21,324 nt of DNA, from assembly GCA_945787265.1 (NCBI GenBank), contig CALZHS010000011.1, forward strand, positions 6,260 to 27,583. The letters run 5' to 3'. Source of the DNA: an uncultured Gammaproteobacteria bacterium. GTDB lineage: Bacteria; Pseudomonadota; Gammaproteobacteria; GCA-001735895. The notes below the pieces were generated by a model. It was given only the letters and a program-made list of their open reading frames with translations. It was not told where the DNA came from and ran no database searches. Position numbers and translations under genes: made by a program. This document shows positions 14,101-21,324 of this stretch, piece after piece. Each line of letters starts with the position of its first letter. Position 1 is the stretch's first letter.

Positions 14101-14850
14101 ATGCGAATTGATGTAATCACGCTGTTTCCCGAACTGGTCGAACAGGTGATAAGTTGCGGGATTGTAGGGCGGGCCGCCGAGCAGAGACTGCTCGAGCTGT
14201 GTTGCTGGAATCCTCGCGATTATACGCGGGACAGGCACCGCACGGTCGACGATCGGCCTTATGGTGGGGGCCCGGGAATGTTAATGAAGGTGCAACCGCT
14301 GCAGGACGCAATCGGTGCAGTAAGGGAACAGAACCCTGATGCGCGACTGGTGTACCTTAGCCCGCAGGGTGAATTGCTTAAGCAGCAAAAACTGGCTCGG
14401 CAGGTGGAACTTGGATCGGTTATTTTTTTATGCGGTCGCTACGAAGGTATCGATGAACGCCTGATCCAGAAGGAAGTGGACGAAGAATGGTCCATTGGTG
14501 ACTATGTCATCAGTGGGGGTGAGCTCGCAGCAATGGTCTGTATCGATGCGATGACCCGACTGTTACCGGGCGCGCTCGGACATGAAGACTCGGCGCAGCA
14601 GGATTCGTTTAGTGCCGGTTTACTGGATTACCCGCATTACACGCGGCCAGAGAGCTACCTGGGAGATAGCGTTCCAGAGGTGTTGTTAAACGGTAACCAC
14701 CGTGAAATTGAGGCCTGGCGAGAGCAACAGGCGCTCGGGCGCACCTGGCAACGGCGGCCCGACCTGCTGCAGCAGATCAGGCTTGATTCGAGACAACAGG
14801 CCTTGCTGGATGCCTACATTAGCGAGGCTGAAAGGACTCGCAAGCGGTAA
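14101..14850 (+). CDS. trmD: tRNA (guanine-N1-)-methyltransferase TrmD
   Basis: A 249-residue enzyme of the SPOUT family that methylates G37 of tRNAs next to the anticodon, using S-adenosylmethionine, and so prevents +1 frameshifting. The start MRIDVITLFPELVEQV at 14101 is the family's normal N-terminus; an in-frame ATG at 14077 inside rimM would add eight unrelated residues. The knot region shows VYLSPQGELL, FLCGRYEGIDERL and EWSIGDYVISGGELA, followed by LLDYPHYTRPESY. Length is close to that of E. coli (255). It is one base from rimM and 39 bp ahead of rplS. Confidence 0.98.
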   Translation: MRIDVITLFPELVEQVISCGIVGRAAEQRLLELCCWNPRDYTRDRHRTVDDRPYGGGPGMLMKVQPLQDAIGAVREQNPDARLVYLSPQGELLKQQKLARQVELGSVIFLCGRYEGIDERLIQKEVDEEWSIGDYVISGGELAAMVCIDAMTRLLPGALGHEDSAQQDSFSAGLLDYPHYTRPESYLGDSVPEVLLNGNHREIEAWREQQALGRTWQRRPDLLQQIRLDSRQQALLDAYISEAERTRKR

Positions 14851-14889
14851 ATATTACCGTGCAGAATTTGAGTGATTTGAGGAATTGAC

Positions 14890-15234
14890 ATGAGCAACAT
14901 AATTGCACAACTCGATGCGGAACAGATGAAATCTGATATTCCTGCATTTTCACCCGGGGATACCGTGGTCGTTCAGGTGCGCGTAAAAGAGGGGACACGT
15001 GAGCGTTTGCAGGCCTATGAGGGCGTTGTCATTGCCAAGCGAAATCGCGGTATCAACTCCGCTTTCACGGTCCGCAAGATTTCCCACGGCGAGGGCGTGG
15101 AACGTGTTTTCCAGACCCATAGCCCCCTGATTGCAGAGATCAAGGTGAAACGACGCGGCAAGGTTCGGCGTGCCAAGCTGTATTACCTGCGTGGACGTAC
15201 GGGTAAAGCAGCGCGCATTCGGGAAAAGTTGTAA
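14890..15234 (+). CDS. rplS: 50S ribosomal protein L19
   Basis: A 114-residue protein with the L19 signatures FSPGDTVVVQVRVKEGTRER, LQAYEGVVIAKRNRGINSAF and TVRKISHGEGVERVFQTHSP. L19 sits at the 30S-50S interface. GAGGAA precedes the ATG by 6 nt. It is the last gene of the operon: a strong intrinsic terminator begins 27 bp after its stop. Confidence 0.98.
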   Translation: MSNIIAQLDAEQMKSDIPAFSPGDTVVVQVRVKEGTRERLQAYEGVVIAKRNRGINSAFTVRKISHGEGVERVFQTHSPLIAEIKVKRRGKVRRAKLYYLRGRTGKAARIREKL

Positions 15235-15260
15235 CCCCTTTCGTTTCGAAAATGCTGAAT

Positions 15261-15295
15261 AAAAAGCGTGTATGCCCGGGCTGCACGCTTTTTTT
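15261..15295 (+). terminator. Intrinsic terminator of the rpsP-rplS operon
   Basis: AAAAAGCGTG (15261-15270) pairs with CACGCTTTTT (15284-15293). The 13-nt loop contains the self-complementary GCCCGGGC, and the T-run covers 15289-15295. The A-tract before the stem makes it a candidate for working in both directions. It ends 18 bp before the start I chose for the next gene. Confidence 0.9.
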
Positions 15296-15313
15296 ATGGC
15301 GGTTAACCAACTG

Positions 15314-17068
15314 ATGTTCGTTTCAAGAATATTACTCCTGATTGCATCGGGCCTGGGATTGTTATCCACCGTTGCTGCTGACGAGCGTCTCGACCTGTTG
15401 AAGAATATTTCGGCTGCGGGTGCCCCCGGCCTGACTTTGAAAATGCTCGACCAGGCCCAGCCCAGCGTTGATGATGATTTGTACGAGTGGATTGTCTGGG
15501 AGCAGGAACGGCTGGCAATATTGTCGCAGTGGCAGCAGTGGAACCAGTTATTGATCCGCGTCGAGGGATTACCCCATGATGTGCCCAATCAATTCAAGCA
15601 GCAGGCTGCGACTTACCAGGCACAGGCGTTTCTTGAACTTGGCCAAACCGCAACCGCGCGCCAGGTGCTGCGCCAACAACTCTGGCAGACTTCAGCCGCT
15701 GAATCGGGCGAATACGAGAGCTGGCGCCGCCAAATTATCGAAACCTATATCGAAGACGACCGAATCGATGACGCGCGGGTTGCCATGCTGCGCTTCGATC
15801 AGGATTTCGACAGTACCGATCCGGGTTGGTTGCTGCTGCGCGCGCGGGTATTAATCGAATCCGGCCGTTACGAACAGGCAATCCTGATTTTGCAGGGACA
15901 GGAAGCCTGGCAGGCAAGGTTGACCAGTATGCTGGCCAGTTTCAGATTGAACCGGATCGACAAGGCCGAACTCTGGCAGCAGGTTAAAAAACGCAGCGAA
16001 AACAAGGCGGTCGGCGCAGCGGAACGAGCAACATTGTGGGCGCTGGGATACTTTGCCGCCGAGCAAATGTCGCCGGTGGATCGCGTGGTTGCGCTGGAAT
16101 CACTGTTTCGAACCGGGTTGCAGCCACCACTGCGGCTATTCCAGGTACCCGTTGACAGGCTGTGGCAGGCCTATCTTGGGTATGCCGAACTGGTAGGCAA
16201 TCGATCCGAGCTGTTGCTTGGGGCAGATGCCAAATGGTTAGAGCTGGCGTCCAAATCGAGCAAGGTAACCCCGGTTAAGTCGCGCTCCCTGTTCGCAATG
16301 CTGATTTTGCAATCAACACAAACCGAGACTCTCAACCTGGCAGCCAGCGGCTACATGGAGACGTTCGCCGAGGTTGACGAAGCTGAGCGCAATCTGCTGG
16401 AGAATCTGTTCAATCGAAGCGAAACCTTTTCCAACGCGCGCAAGATCCCGCCCGGTATACGCTACCAGCTCGTTGACCTGGCGTTGAAATCAATTGATAT
16501 AGAAGAGGCAACGCGCCTGATGTCAGGCCTGAATACCTACCCCGAAGGCACGAGTCGTTTCGATTGGCAGTTACGCCAATCCCGGGTGCTGATACTGGGG
16601 GGACGTTACGAGGAAGGAAACCAGGTGCTGCAAAATCTGATTCGTGAATATCGCGAAATCGAGCCCGCAGCAACCGACCGGATTCTGCAAGTTCTGTTCG
16701 ACCTGCAGACCGTGAACCTGCACGAATATGCGATTGCCCATTTTAATCGACTACTGAGCCTCGAGATTGAACCCAAGCAGAGACGCGAGATTTTATACTG
16801 GATCGCGGACTCCTACCGTGGCCTGAAGCAGTTCGACCAGGCGGCGCTGCTGTATCTGCAGTCTGCGATGCTGCCGGCACCGGATTCGATGGATCCCTGG
16901 GCCCAGACTGCCAGGTTCAACGCGGCAGAAAGCCTGCAGGAGTCCGGACTGGTCGATGACGCACGCAGGATTTACGAGGAATTGCTGAGCGTTATAGACG
17001 ATGCCGCCCGACGCTCGGTTTTGAATCACAAGATCCAGCAATTGTGGCTGAATCAGAGCGCTCAGTAG
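15314..17068 (+). CDS. Exported TPR-like helical-repeat protein, function unknown
   Basis: I do not recognise a named family. With the start at 15314 the protein has 584 residues and begins MFVSRILLLIASGLGLLSTV followed by AADER, a clear Sec signal peptide with probable cleavage near Ala21 (TVA/ADE), so it is likely periplasmic. No lipobox is present. The rest is helical and rich in Leu, Gln, Glu and Arg, with TPR-like units such as GRYEQAILILQGQEAWQARL, ESGLVDDARRIYEELLSV and YRGLKQFDQAALLYLQSAML. An earlier in-frame ATG at 15272 lies inside the loop of the rplS terminator, and ATG 15296 directly follows its T-run, so both are unlikely. No strong Shine-Dalgarno is seen at any of the three. 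It lies alone between two transcription units. A scaffolding role in the envelope is a guess. Confidence 0.7.
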   Translation: MFVSRILLLIASGLGLLSTVAADERLDLLKNISAAGAPGLTLKMLDQAQPSVDDDLYEWIVWEQERLAILSQWQQWNQLLIRVEGLPHDVPNQFKQQAATYQAQAFLELGQTATARQVLRQQLWQTSAAESGEYESWRRQIIETYIEDDRIDDARVAMLRFDQDFDSTDPGWLLLRARVLIESGRYEQAILILQGQEAWQARLTSMLASFRLNRIDKAELWQQVKKRSENKAVGAAERATLWALGYFAAEQMSPVDRVVALESLFRTGLQPPLRLFQVPVDRLWQAYLGYAELVGNRSELLLGADAKWLELASKSSKVTPVKSRSLFAMLILQSTQTETLNLAASGYMETFAEVDEAERNLLENLFNRSETFSNARKIPPGIRYQLVDLALKSIDIEEATRLMSGLNTYPEGTSRFDWQLRQSRVLILGGRYEEGNQVLQNLIREYREIEPAATDRILQVLFDLQTVNLHEYAIAHFNRLLSLEIEPKQRREILYWIADSYRGLKQFDQAALLYLQSAMLPAPDSMDPWAQTARFNAAESLQESGLVDDARRIYEELLSVIDDAARRSVLNHKIQQLWLNQSAQ

Positions 17069-17076
17069 CGTGGGCG

Positions 17077-17092
17077 GGCTGATTTTTCAGCC
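17077..17092 (+). other. Hairpin after the TPR-like gene, possible weak terminator
   Basis: GGCTGA, loop TTTT, TCAGCC form a 6-bp stem starting 8 bp after the stop, extendable through CGC with one bulged G. There is no T-run after it, so it might be an mRNA 3'-end structure rather than an intrinsic terminator. Confidence 0.35.
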
Positions 17093-17110
17093 GCAACCGG
17101 TGCTATTGCG

Positions 17111-17140
17111 CTTGAAAACCCGTCTTAATAACCGCATATA
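17111..17140 (+). promoter_or_regulatory. Sigma-32 heat-shock promoter of htpG
   Basis: CTTGAAA (17111-17117) is a perfect sigma-32 -35 core; 14 nt later CCGCATATA (17132-17140) matches the CCCCATNT -10 core at all but one position. It lies about 40 bp before the htpG start, in the only gap in front of that heat-shock gene, which makes the assignment strong. Confidence 0.82.
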
Positions 17141-17180
17141 GTTGCGTTAATTATCACCTTCCAGTCGGAGAAAACGAGCT

Positions 17181-19079
17181 ATGACTGCAACCGCAAATAC
17201 CGAAACCCGGGGCTTTGAAACCGAAGTTAACCAGCTGCTGGATCTGATGATTCATTCGCTGTACTCGAACAAGGAAATATTCCTGCGTGAGTTAATATCG
17301 AATGCCTCTGATGCCTGCGACCGATTGCGCTTCACCGCGATATCGGATGCCAGCCTTTACGAGGAGGACATCGAACTCAAGATCAAGATCAGTTACGACA
17401 AGGACAAGCGCACGATAACGATTAGTGATAACGGTATCGGTATGACCCGCGAGGAAGTCATTGATCATATCGGTACCATCGCAAAATCCGGCACCCGCGC
17501 ATTTCTCGATTCGATTACCGGCGATGAGAAAAACGACGCCAAGCTTATCGGCCAGTTCGGCGTTGGATTCTACTCGTCTTTCATCGTCGCCGAAGAAGTG
17601 ACTTTGCGTACCCGCAAAGCGGGTGAAAAATCCGACCAGGGTGTCGAGTGGGTGTCGCAGGGAAAAGGTGAATACAGTATTACTTCGGTCGATAAAGCCG
17701 GTCGCGGTACCGAGATAACCCTGAAGCTGCGCGAAGGCGAAGACGAATTTTTAAACGACTGGAAATTGCGTTCGATTATTACCGCCTACTCGGATCATAT
17801 CGATTTCCCGGTGGTCATGGATAAAACGGTTGAGCCTGAAGAGGAAGGCGGCGAAACCGTGATCGAAGAAGAGATGGTCAACCAGGCCTCGGCGCTGTGG
17901 ACCCGGCCCCGGTCTGAAATCAAGGACGAGGAATACAGGGAGTTTTACAAGCACGTTGCACATGACTTCGAGGACCCGATTGACTGGAGCCACAACCGTG
18001 TTGAAGGCACCAATGAATACACCTCATTACTCTATATCCCTTCACGGGCGCCGTTTGACCTTTACGATCGCGAATCCCGCTCCGGCATCAAGCTTTACGT
18101 GCAGCGCGTGTTTATTATGGAAGATGCCGAAAAACTGATGCCGCGCTACCTGCGTTTCGTTCGCGGAGTGATCGACTCCAACGACTTGCCGCTTAACGTG
18201 TCCCGCGAAATACTGCAGGGCAGCAAGGTGATCGACAGTGTTCGCAGCGGCTCGGTCAAGAAGATATTGGGCATGCTCGAAAAAATGGCCAACAATGATC
18301 CCGAGAAGTACCAGAAATTCTGGAAAGAGTTCGGCAAGGTTCTAAAGGAAGGCCCGGCCGAGGATTTTGCCAACCGGGAGGCAATCGCAAAACTGCTTCG
18401 GTTTGCGACCACTAATACCGGCGATGAAGAGCAAACCGTATCACTGGACGACTATATCGGGCGTATGCAGGAAGGCCAGGACAAGATCTACTACATCGCG
18501 GCCGACTCTCACTCGGCAGCAAAGAACAGCCCGCACCTGGAAATCTTTCGCAAGAAGGGAATTGAGGTGTTACTGCTGTCGGATCGGGTCGATGAATGGT
18601 TGACTGCCCACCTGATGGAGTACGACGGCAAGAAACTGCAATCGGTAGCCAAAGGCGAACTCGATCTGGGTGACGATGAGACTTCCGAAAAAGAGCTTGA
18701 AGAGAAGGCAAAAGCGGCGCAGAAATTGCTCAAACGAATGAAGACCGCGCTCGAGGAAAAAGCCGCAGATGTGCGGGTGACTAATCGACTGACTGACTCG
18801 CCTGCCTGTATCGTACTCAACGAGCAGGATATGGCCATGCATATGCAGCGTATCCTAAAGGAAGCAGGGCACGAACTGCCGAGCTCCAAGCCGATTCTGG
18901 AAATTAATCCGGATCACCCGATCGTCAAGAAGCTGGAAGCCGAAAAATCTAAGAAGAAGTTTGCAGACTGGTCTAGTATCTTATTTGACCAGGCATTGCT
19001 GGCTGAGGGTGGCCAACTGGATGACCCTGCCGGCTTTGTCGCCAAGCTGAATAAGATGTTGGTAACCATTGCCAGATAA
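17181..19079 (+). CDS. htpG: Molecular chaperone HtpG (Hsp90)
   Basis: A 632-residue cytosolic Hsp90 chaperone. The N-terminal GHKL ATPase domain shows the Hsp90 signature YSNKEIFLRELISNASDACD (about 28-47), ISDNGIGMTREEV, GTIAKSGTRAFL and IGQFGVGFYSSFIVAE. The middle domain has SRAPFDLYDR, YVQRVFIMEDAEKLMPRYLR and GVIDSNDLPLNVSREILQ. The C-terminal dimerisation domain ends without MEEVD, as in bacteria. Length is normal (E. coli 624). The ATG at 17181 is preceded by GGAG at a rather long spacing. A sigma-32 promoter lies just upstream. The last 11 bases overlap the PilZ gene, tying that gene to heat-shock transcription. Confidence 0.98.
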   Translation: MTATANTETRGFETEVNQLLDLMIHSLYSNKEIFLRELISNASDACDRLRFTAISDASLYEEDIELKIKISYDKDKRTITISDNGIGMTREEVIDHIGTIAKSGTRAFLDSITGDEKNDAKLIGQFGVGFYSSFIVAEEVTLRTRKAGEKSDQGVEWVSQGKGEYSITSVDKAGRGTEITLKLREGEDEFLNDWKLRSIITAYSDHIDFPVVMDKTVEPEEEGGETVIEEEMVNQASALWTRPRSEIKDEEYREFYKHVAHDFEDPIDWSHNRVEGTNEYTSLLYIPSRAPFDLYDRESRSGIKLYVQRVFIMEDAEKLMPRYLRFVRGVIDSNDLPLNVSREILQGSKVIDSVRSGSVKKILGMLEKMANNDPEKYQKFWKEFGKVLKEGPAEDFANREAIAKLLRFATTNTGDEEQTVSLDDYIGRMQEGQDKIYYIAADSHSAAKNSPHLEIFRKKGIEVLLLSDRVDEWLTAHLMEYDGKKLQSVAKGELDLGDDETSEKELEEKAKAAQKLLKRMKTALEEKAADVRVTNRLTDSPACIVLNEQDMAMHMQRILKEAGHELPSSKPILEINPDHPIVKKLEAEKSKKKFADWSSILFDQALLAEGGQLDDPAGFVAKLNKMLVTIAR

Positions 19080-19509
19080 CACGACGATTCGAAAATTTAT
19101 CCGTCACCCCTCGGGCGTACCGATAGAGGTTACGCTGGACTGGGCAGAAGATGAAAACGACGAGACCGTAGACCAGACCATAACCAACGTCAGTCTTGGC
19201 GGTCTCGCTTTCGTTTCTCATAAACCGCTCGAGTTGCTGGAGCGTGTCAGAATCTGTATTCCGGTACTGAACGAAGAAAATTACCTGGTCGGTAATGTCG
19301 TCTGGTGTGAGAAGGTGGGTAGTGGTTACGAAATCGGCATCGAATTCGAAAAATCGAGGGACGCGTTTCGATTGCGTATGATTGAGCAAATCTGTCACAT
19401 CGAGCACTATCGCAAGGAAATCGAGAAGCGGGAAGGACGCGAGCTAAACCCCCAGGAAGCCGCCAAGGAGTGGATTGCCAAGTTCGCCGACGAATTTCCG
19501 GCACTCTAA
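19069..19509 (+). CDS. PilZ-domain protein, probable c-di-GMP binder
   Basis: A 146-residue cytoplasmic protein. Both c-di-GMP-binding motifs are present: RKFIR (R8xxxR12) and NVSLGG (N40xS42xxG45). The barrel continues through VRICIPVLNEENYLVGNVVW and GYEIGIEF. After residue 100 a charged helix follows (RKEIEKREGRELNPQEAAKE), outside the usual PilZ core. The only plausible start is TTG at 19069-19071, inside the end of htpG, giving an 11-bp overlap; no ATG or GTG is available before the RxxxR motif. The TTG start probably limits translation or couples it to htpG. Which process it controls (motility, polysaccharide, attachment) cannot be told from the neighbours. Confidence 0.85.
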   Translation: MPDNTTIRKFIRHPSGVPIEVTLDWAEDENDETVDQTITNVSLGGLAFVSHKPLELLERVRICIPVLNEENYLVGNVVWCEKVGSGYEIGIEFEKSRDAFRLRMIEQICHIEHYRKEIEKREGRELNPQEAAKEWIAKFADEFPAL

Positions 19510-19516
19510 ACCTCAG

Positions 19517-20521
19517 GTGGGCAAAAAGCCATCAGTCGCCATCGTTGGCGCCGGTCTGGCAGGACTTACCTGTGGCACGGCACTAAAGGGCCTGATCGAA
19601 GACATCAAGATTTTCGAGAAGAACGTTATCCCCGGCGGCAGGGTAGGGACTTTTCGGGCCGGGGATTACGAGTTTAACAACGGCGCGCAATTTTTCACGG
19701 TTAACAATCCACTGTTCTGGAATATAGTCTCGGCCTGGCAGACCGAGGGTATCGTGCGTCCCTGGGATGGCTGGATCGTGGAACTGCAGAAAGGGCAGGT
19801 CATTAACAGCGACATGTCGACGCAACGATTTGTCGGTGTGCCGCGGATGCAGGTTATCGCGGAGAAACTGGCACTTAACTGCGACCTGGTGACTTCGTCC
19901 AATATATCCGAGCTGGAGCGGCAGGCGGGTGGGGGCTGGCGGCTCTTCAACGAGCGTGGTGATTACCAGGGTGCGCACGATATTGTCATTATCGCGACCG
20001 CTGCACACCAGGTTGCCGATTTGTGCCGTGCGATTTCGACGATTTCCAAACCTGCCGAAAATGTCGATATGACGGTGTGCTGGACCGGGATGTTCGCTTT
20101 CGAGAAAACGCTTAACATTCCCTTCGACGCGGCGTTTGTTCTTGATTCTCCACTTTCCTGGATTTCCCGTTACCGCTTTAACGGTAATGACAACGAGGCC
20201 GATTGCTGGGTAATACAGGCCTCCCCCGAATGGTCACAGCAATATGCCGCCAGTTTTCGGGGTCGAGTCATGCATGCCCTGCTCGATGCTTTCTGGGAGG
20301 CAACCGATCTCGGAGCCAGTCAACCGGTCTCGGCCTCGGTGCACTGCTGGAAGCACGCGTTGCCGATCAATCCGATCAGCGAAGATTCATTATTTGACGA
20401 GCCGGAAGCGATCGGTGCCTGCGGAGACTGGTGCACGGCACCGCGTATCGAGGGAGCCGTGTTAAGTGGCTTTTCGATGGCGGACAGGGTTATGAAATAC
20501 GTAAATAAGAATTATGATTAA
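19517..20521 (+). CDS. Renalase-like FAD/NAD(P)-dependent amine oxidase-fold protein
   Basis: About 334 residues. The N-terminal Rossmann motif is SVAIVGAGLAGLTCGTAL, followed by FEKNVIPGGRVGTFRAGDYE and FNNGAQFFTV, the pattern of the bacterial renalase-like branch of the flavin amine oxidase family. The C-terminal FAD-contact segment AIGACGDWCTAPRIEGAVLS, then GFSMADRV, is intact. Substrate is unknown; the family oxidises small molecules with FAD. I chose GTG at 19517 because the dinucleotide-binding strand then begins six residues in, as in relatives. A TTG at 19475 has a better Shine-Dalgarno (AAGGAG, 4 nt) and would add 14 residues within the PilZ gene; I cannot decide firmly. It follows PilZ by 7 bp, so it is probably co-transcribed. 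Confidence 0.82.
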   Translation: MGKKPSVAIVGAGLAGLTCGTALKGLIEDIKIFEKNVIPGGRVGTFRAGDYEFNNGAQFFTVNNPLFWNIVSAWQTEGIVRPWDGWIVELQKGQVINSDMSTQRFVGVPRMQVIAEKLALNCDLVTSSNISELERQAGGGWRLFNERGDYQGAHDIVIIATAAHQVADLCRAISTISKPAENVDMTVCWTGMFAFEKTLNIPFDAAFVLDSPLSWISRYRFNGNDNEADCWVIQASPEWSQQYAASFRGRVMHALLDAFWEATDLGASQPVSASVHCWKHALPINPISEDSLFDEPEAIGACGDWCTAPRIEGAVLSGFSMADRVMKYVNKNYD

Positions 20522-20548
20522 CGCGTAAACAGGTTAACTGGTAGCCGG

Positions 20549-20941
20549 ATGAGCAACAGCGAAGATACGGTTCGTCTCGATAAATGGTTGTGGGCGGCGC
20601 GCTTTTTCAAAACCAGGGCGCTCGCCAGTGAAGCGGTTTCGGGCGGCAAGGTACACCTGGCAGGAAATCGAATAAAACCGTCGCGCAAGGTTAAACTGGA
20701 CGATTGTTACGAAATTCGGCGCGCTTACGAACGTTACGAAGTGATCGTGACCGATGTCTCGGACAGGCGTAGCCCGGCTTCCAGTGCGCAGAACCTGTAT
20801 CGGGAAACCGAAGACAGTATCGAAAGACGCGGTGTCGAGGCGGAGAAACGCAAGTTGGCCTTGATGCAGCGCCCCCGCTCGAGTACCCGTCCCGACAAGA
20901 AGCAGCGCCGAAAAATACGCCAGTTTAATGAAAAGTTATGA
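20549..20941 (+). CDS. hslR: Heat-shock protein 15 (Hsp15), ribosome-rescue RNA-binding protein
   Basis: A 130-residue basic protein with an N-terminal S4 RNA-binding domain: VRLDKWLWAARFFKTRALAS (about 8-27), then GGKVHLAGNRIKPSRKVKL. The middle has DVSDRRSPASSAQNLYRETE and the tail RPDKKQRRKIRQF, closely matching E. coli HslR in order and spacing. Hsp15 binds 50S subunits carrying stalled peptidyl-tRNA after heat shock. It is 27 bp after the renalase-like gene and overlaps the next gene by 4 bp (ATGA). It is plausibly part of the htpG heat-shock transcription unit, since no promoter is evident directly before it. Confidence 0.95.
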   Translation: MSNSEDTVRLDKWLWAARFFKTRALASEAVSGGKVHLAGNRIKPSRKVKLDDCYEIRRAYERYEVIVTDVSDRRSPASSAQNLYRETEDSIERRGVEAEKRKLALMQRPRSSTRPDKKQRRKIRQFNEKL

Positions 20942-21276
20942 ATCGAGTGTTTGTCTACGGCACCTTGAAAAAAGGTCATCGCAATAGTCATTTTATGCAT
21001 GGCTCCGAGTTCCTCGGAAACTTTACCACGCACAGCATTTACTCGATGTACGAGTTCGAAGATTATCCTGCCGTGTGCCTGAACGGCCGTCATGCGATCG
21101 AGGGCGAGGTTTACCGTGTCAACAATCGCCAGTTCAGAATGCTGGACGACCTCGAGTGGTACCCGCACTTCTACCAGCGCATCGAGATCCCGACAAGCTT
21201 CGGCGATGCCTGGGTGTACATCGTCAAACTTGAGCTCTGCCACGGCAAAAAGCAAATCCCCGGCACCTGGCGCTAG
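20938..21276 (+). CDS. Gamma-glutamylcyclotransferase-like (GGACT/YtfP/AIG2) protein
   Basis: A 112-residue small cytoplasmic protein. VFVYGTLKKG (4-13) is the substrate-binding loop of the family, IEGEVYRV follows, and LDDLEWYPHFYQR holds Glu73 at the place of the catalytic glutamate of human GGACT (Glu82). The family releases 5-oxoproline from gamma-glutamyl amines or peptides; many bacterial members have no known substrate. The start overlaps the hslR stop by 4 bp, implying coupled translation. Confidence 0.88.
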   Translation: MNRVFVYGTLKKGHRNSHFMHGSEFLGNFTTHSIYSMYEFEDYPAVCLNGRHAIEGEVYRVNNRQFRMLDDLEWYPHFYQRIEIPTSFGDAWVYIVKLELCHGKKQIPGTWR

Positions 21277-21294
21277 CCCTCCAAGGCGGCGCCG

Positions 21295-21324
21295 ATGTTG
21301 AAAACGGCAACCAATGCAACCCCT
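21295..21324 (+). CDS. Possible start of another gene, cut by the window end
   Basis: An ATG at 21295 opens a frame (MLKTATNATP) that runs off the end. AAGGCGG lies just upstream and could serve as a Shine-Dalgarno. Ten codons are too few to identify it, and it may not be a gene. Confidence 0.2.
   Translation, partial: MLKTATNATP

Noticed and set aside
15272..15313. Earlier start codons for the TPR-like protein at 15272 and 15296
   Set aside because: The first lies in the loop of the rplS terminator and the second follows its T-run; both would put extra residues before a clear signal peptide.

Overview
The window is a chromosomal segment of a gammaproteobacterium. The evidence is gene order and protein type: dapA-bamC, xseB-ispA-dxs, ypjD-corB near ffh, and rpsP-rimM-trmD-rplS are classic gammaproteobacterial arrangements, and BamC and Hsp15 are largely restricted to that group. 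I cannot name a genus. Nearly everything is housekeeping. There is no rRNA, tRNA, CRISPR array, prophage or transposase gene that I can see.

Layout. Positions 1-2184 (+): the 3' end of dapA, bamC and a WalJ/YycJ-like metallo-beta-lactamase-fold protein, tightly packed. Positions 2181-10563 (-): read in the transcribed direction, this is ypjD (CcsA-like), corB (CNNM/CBS), radA (broken), xseB, ispA, dxs, a cold-shock protein and folE2. The ypjD to ispA genes are spaced or overlapped like one operon. Positions 10847-13039 (+): a second metallo-beta-lactamase-fold protein resembling class II cyclic-nucleotide phosphodiesterases, then ffh. Positions 13335-15295 (+): the rpsP-rimM-trmD-rplS operon, closed by a strong intrinsic terminator. 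Positions 15314-21276 (+): an exported TPR-like protein of unknown role, htpG behind a good sigma-32 promoter, a PilZ protein, a renalase-like flavoprotein, hslR (Hsp15) and a gamma-glutamylcyclotransferase-like protein.

Functional themes are outer-membrane assembly (BamC), isoprenoid precursor synthesis (Dxs, IspA), the protein targeting and translation machinery (Ffh, S16, RimM, TrmD, L19), and heat-shock and quality control (HtpG, Hsp15).

Two things stand out. First, a 267-bp element (5592-5858) lies between ispA and dxs. It has 33-bp imperfect terminal inverted repeats and contains two adjacent 98-nt hairpins. The hairpins share core sequence as inverted copies but have different basal stems that are each still paired, and the left end supplies the Shine-Dalgarno sequence of dxs. 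It looks like a non-autonomous, MITE-like palindromic element. Second, radA carries a 64-bp exact tandem duplication that shifts the frame; removing one copy restores a 453-residue RadA. Smaller points are a perfect inverted repeat over the probable folE2 -10 box, a spaced 15-bp inverted repeat starting in the 3' end of ffh, and an orphan terminator-like hairpin upstream of the second metallo-beta-lactamase gene.
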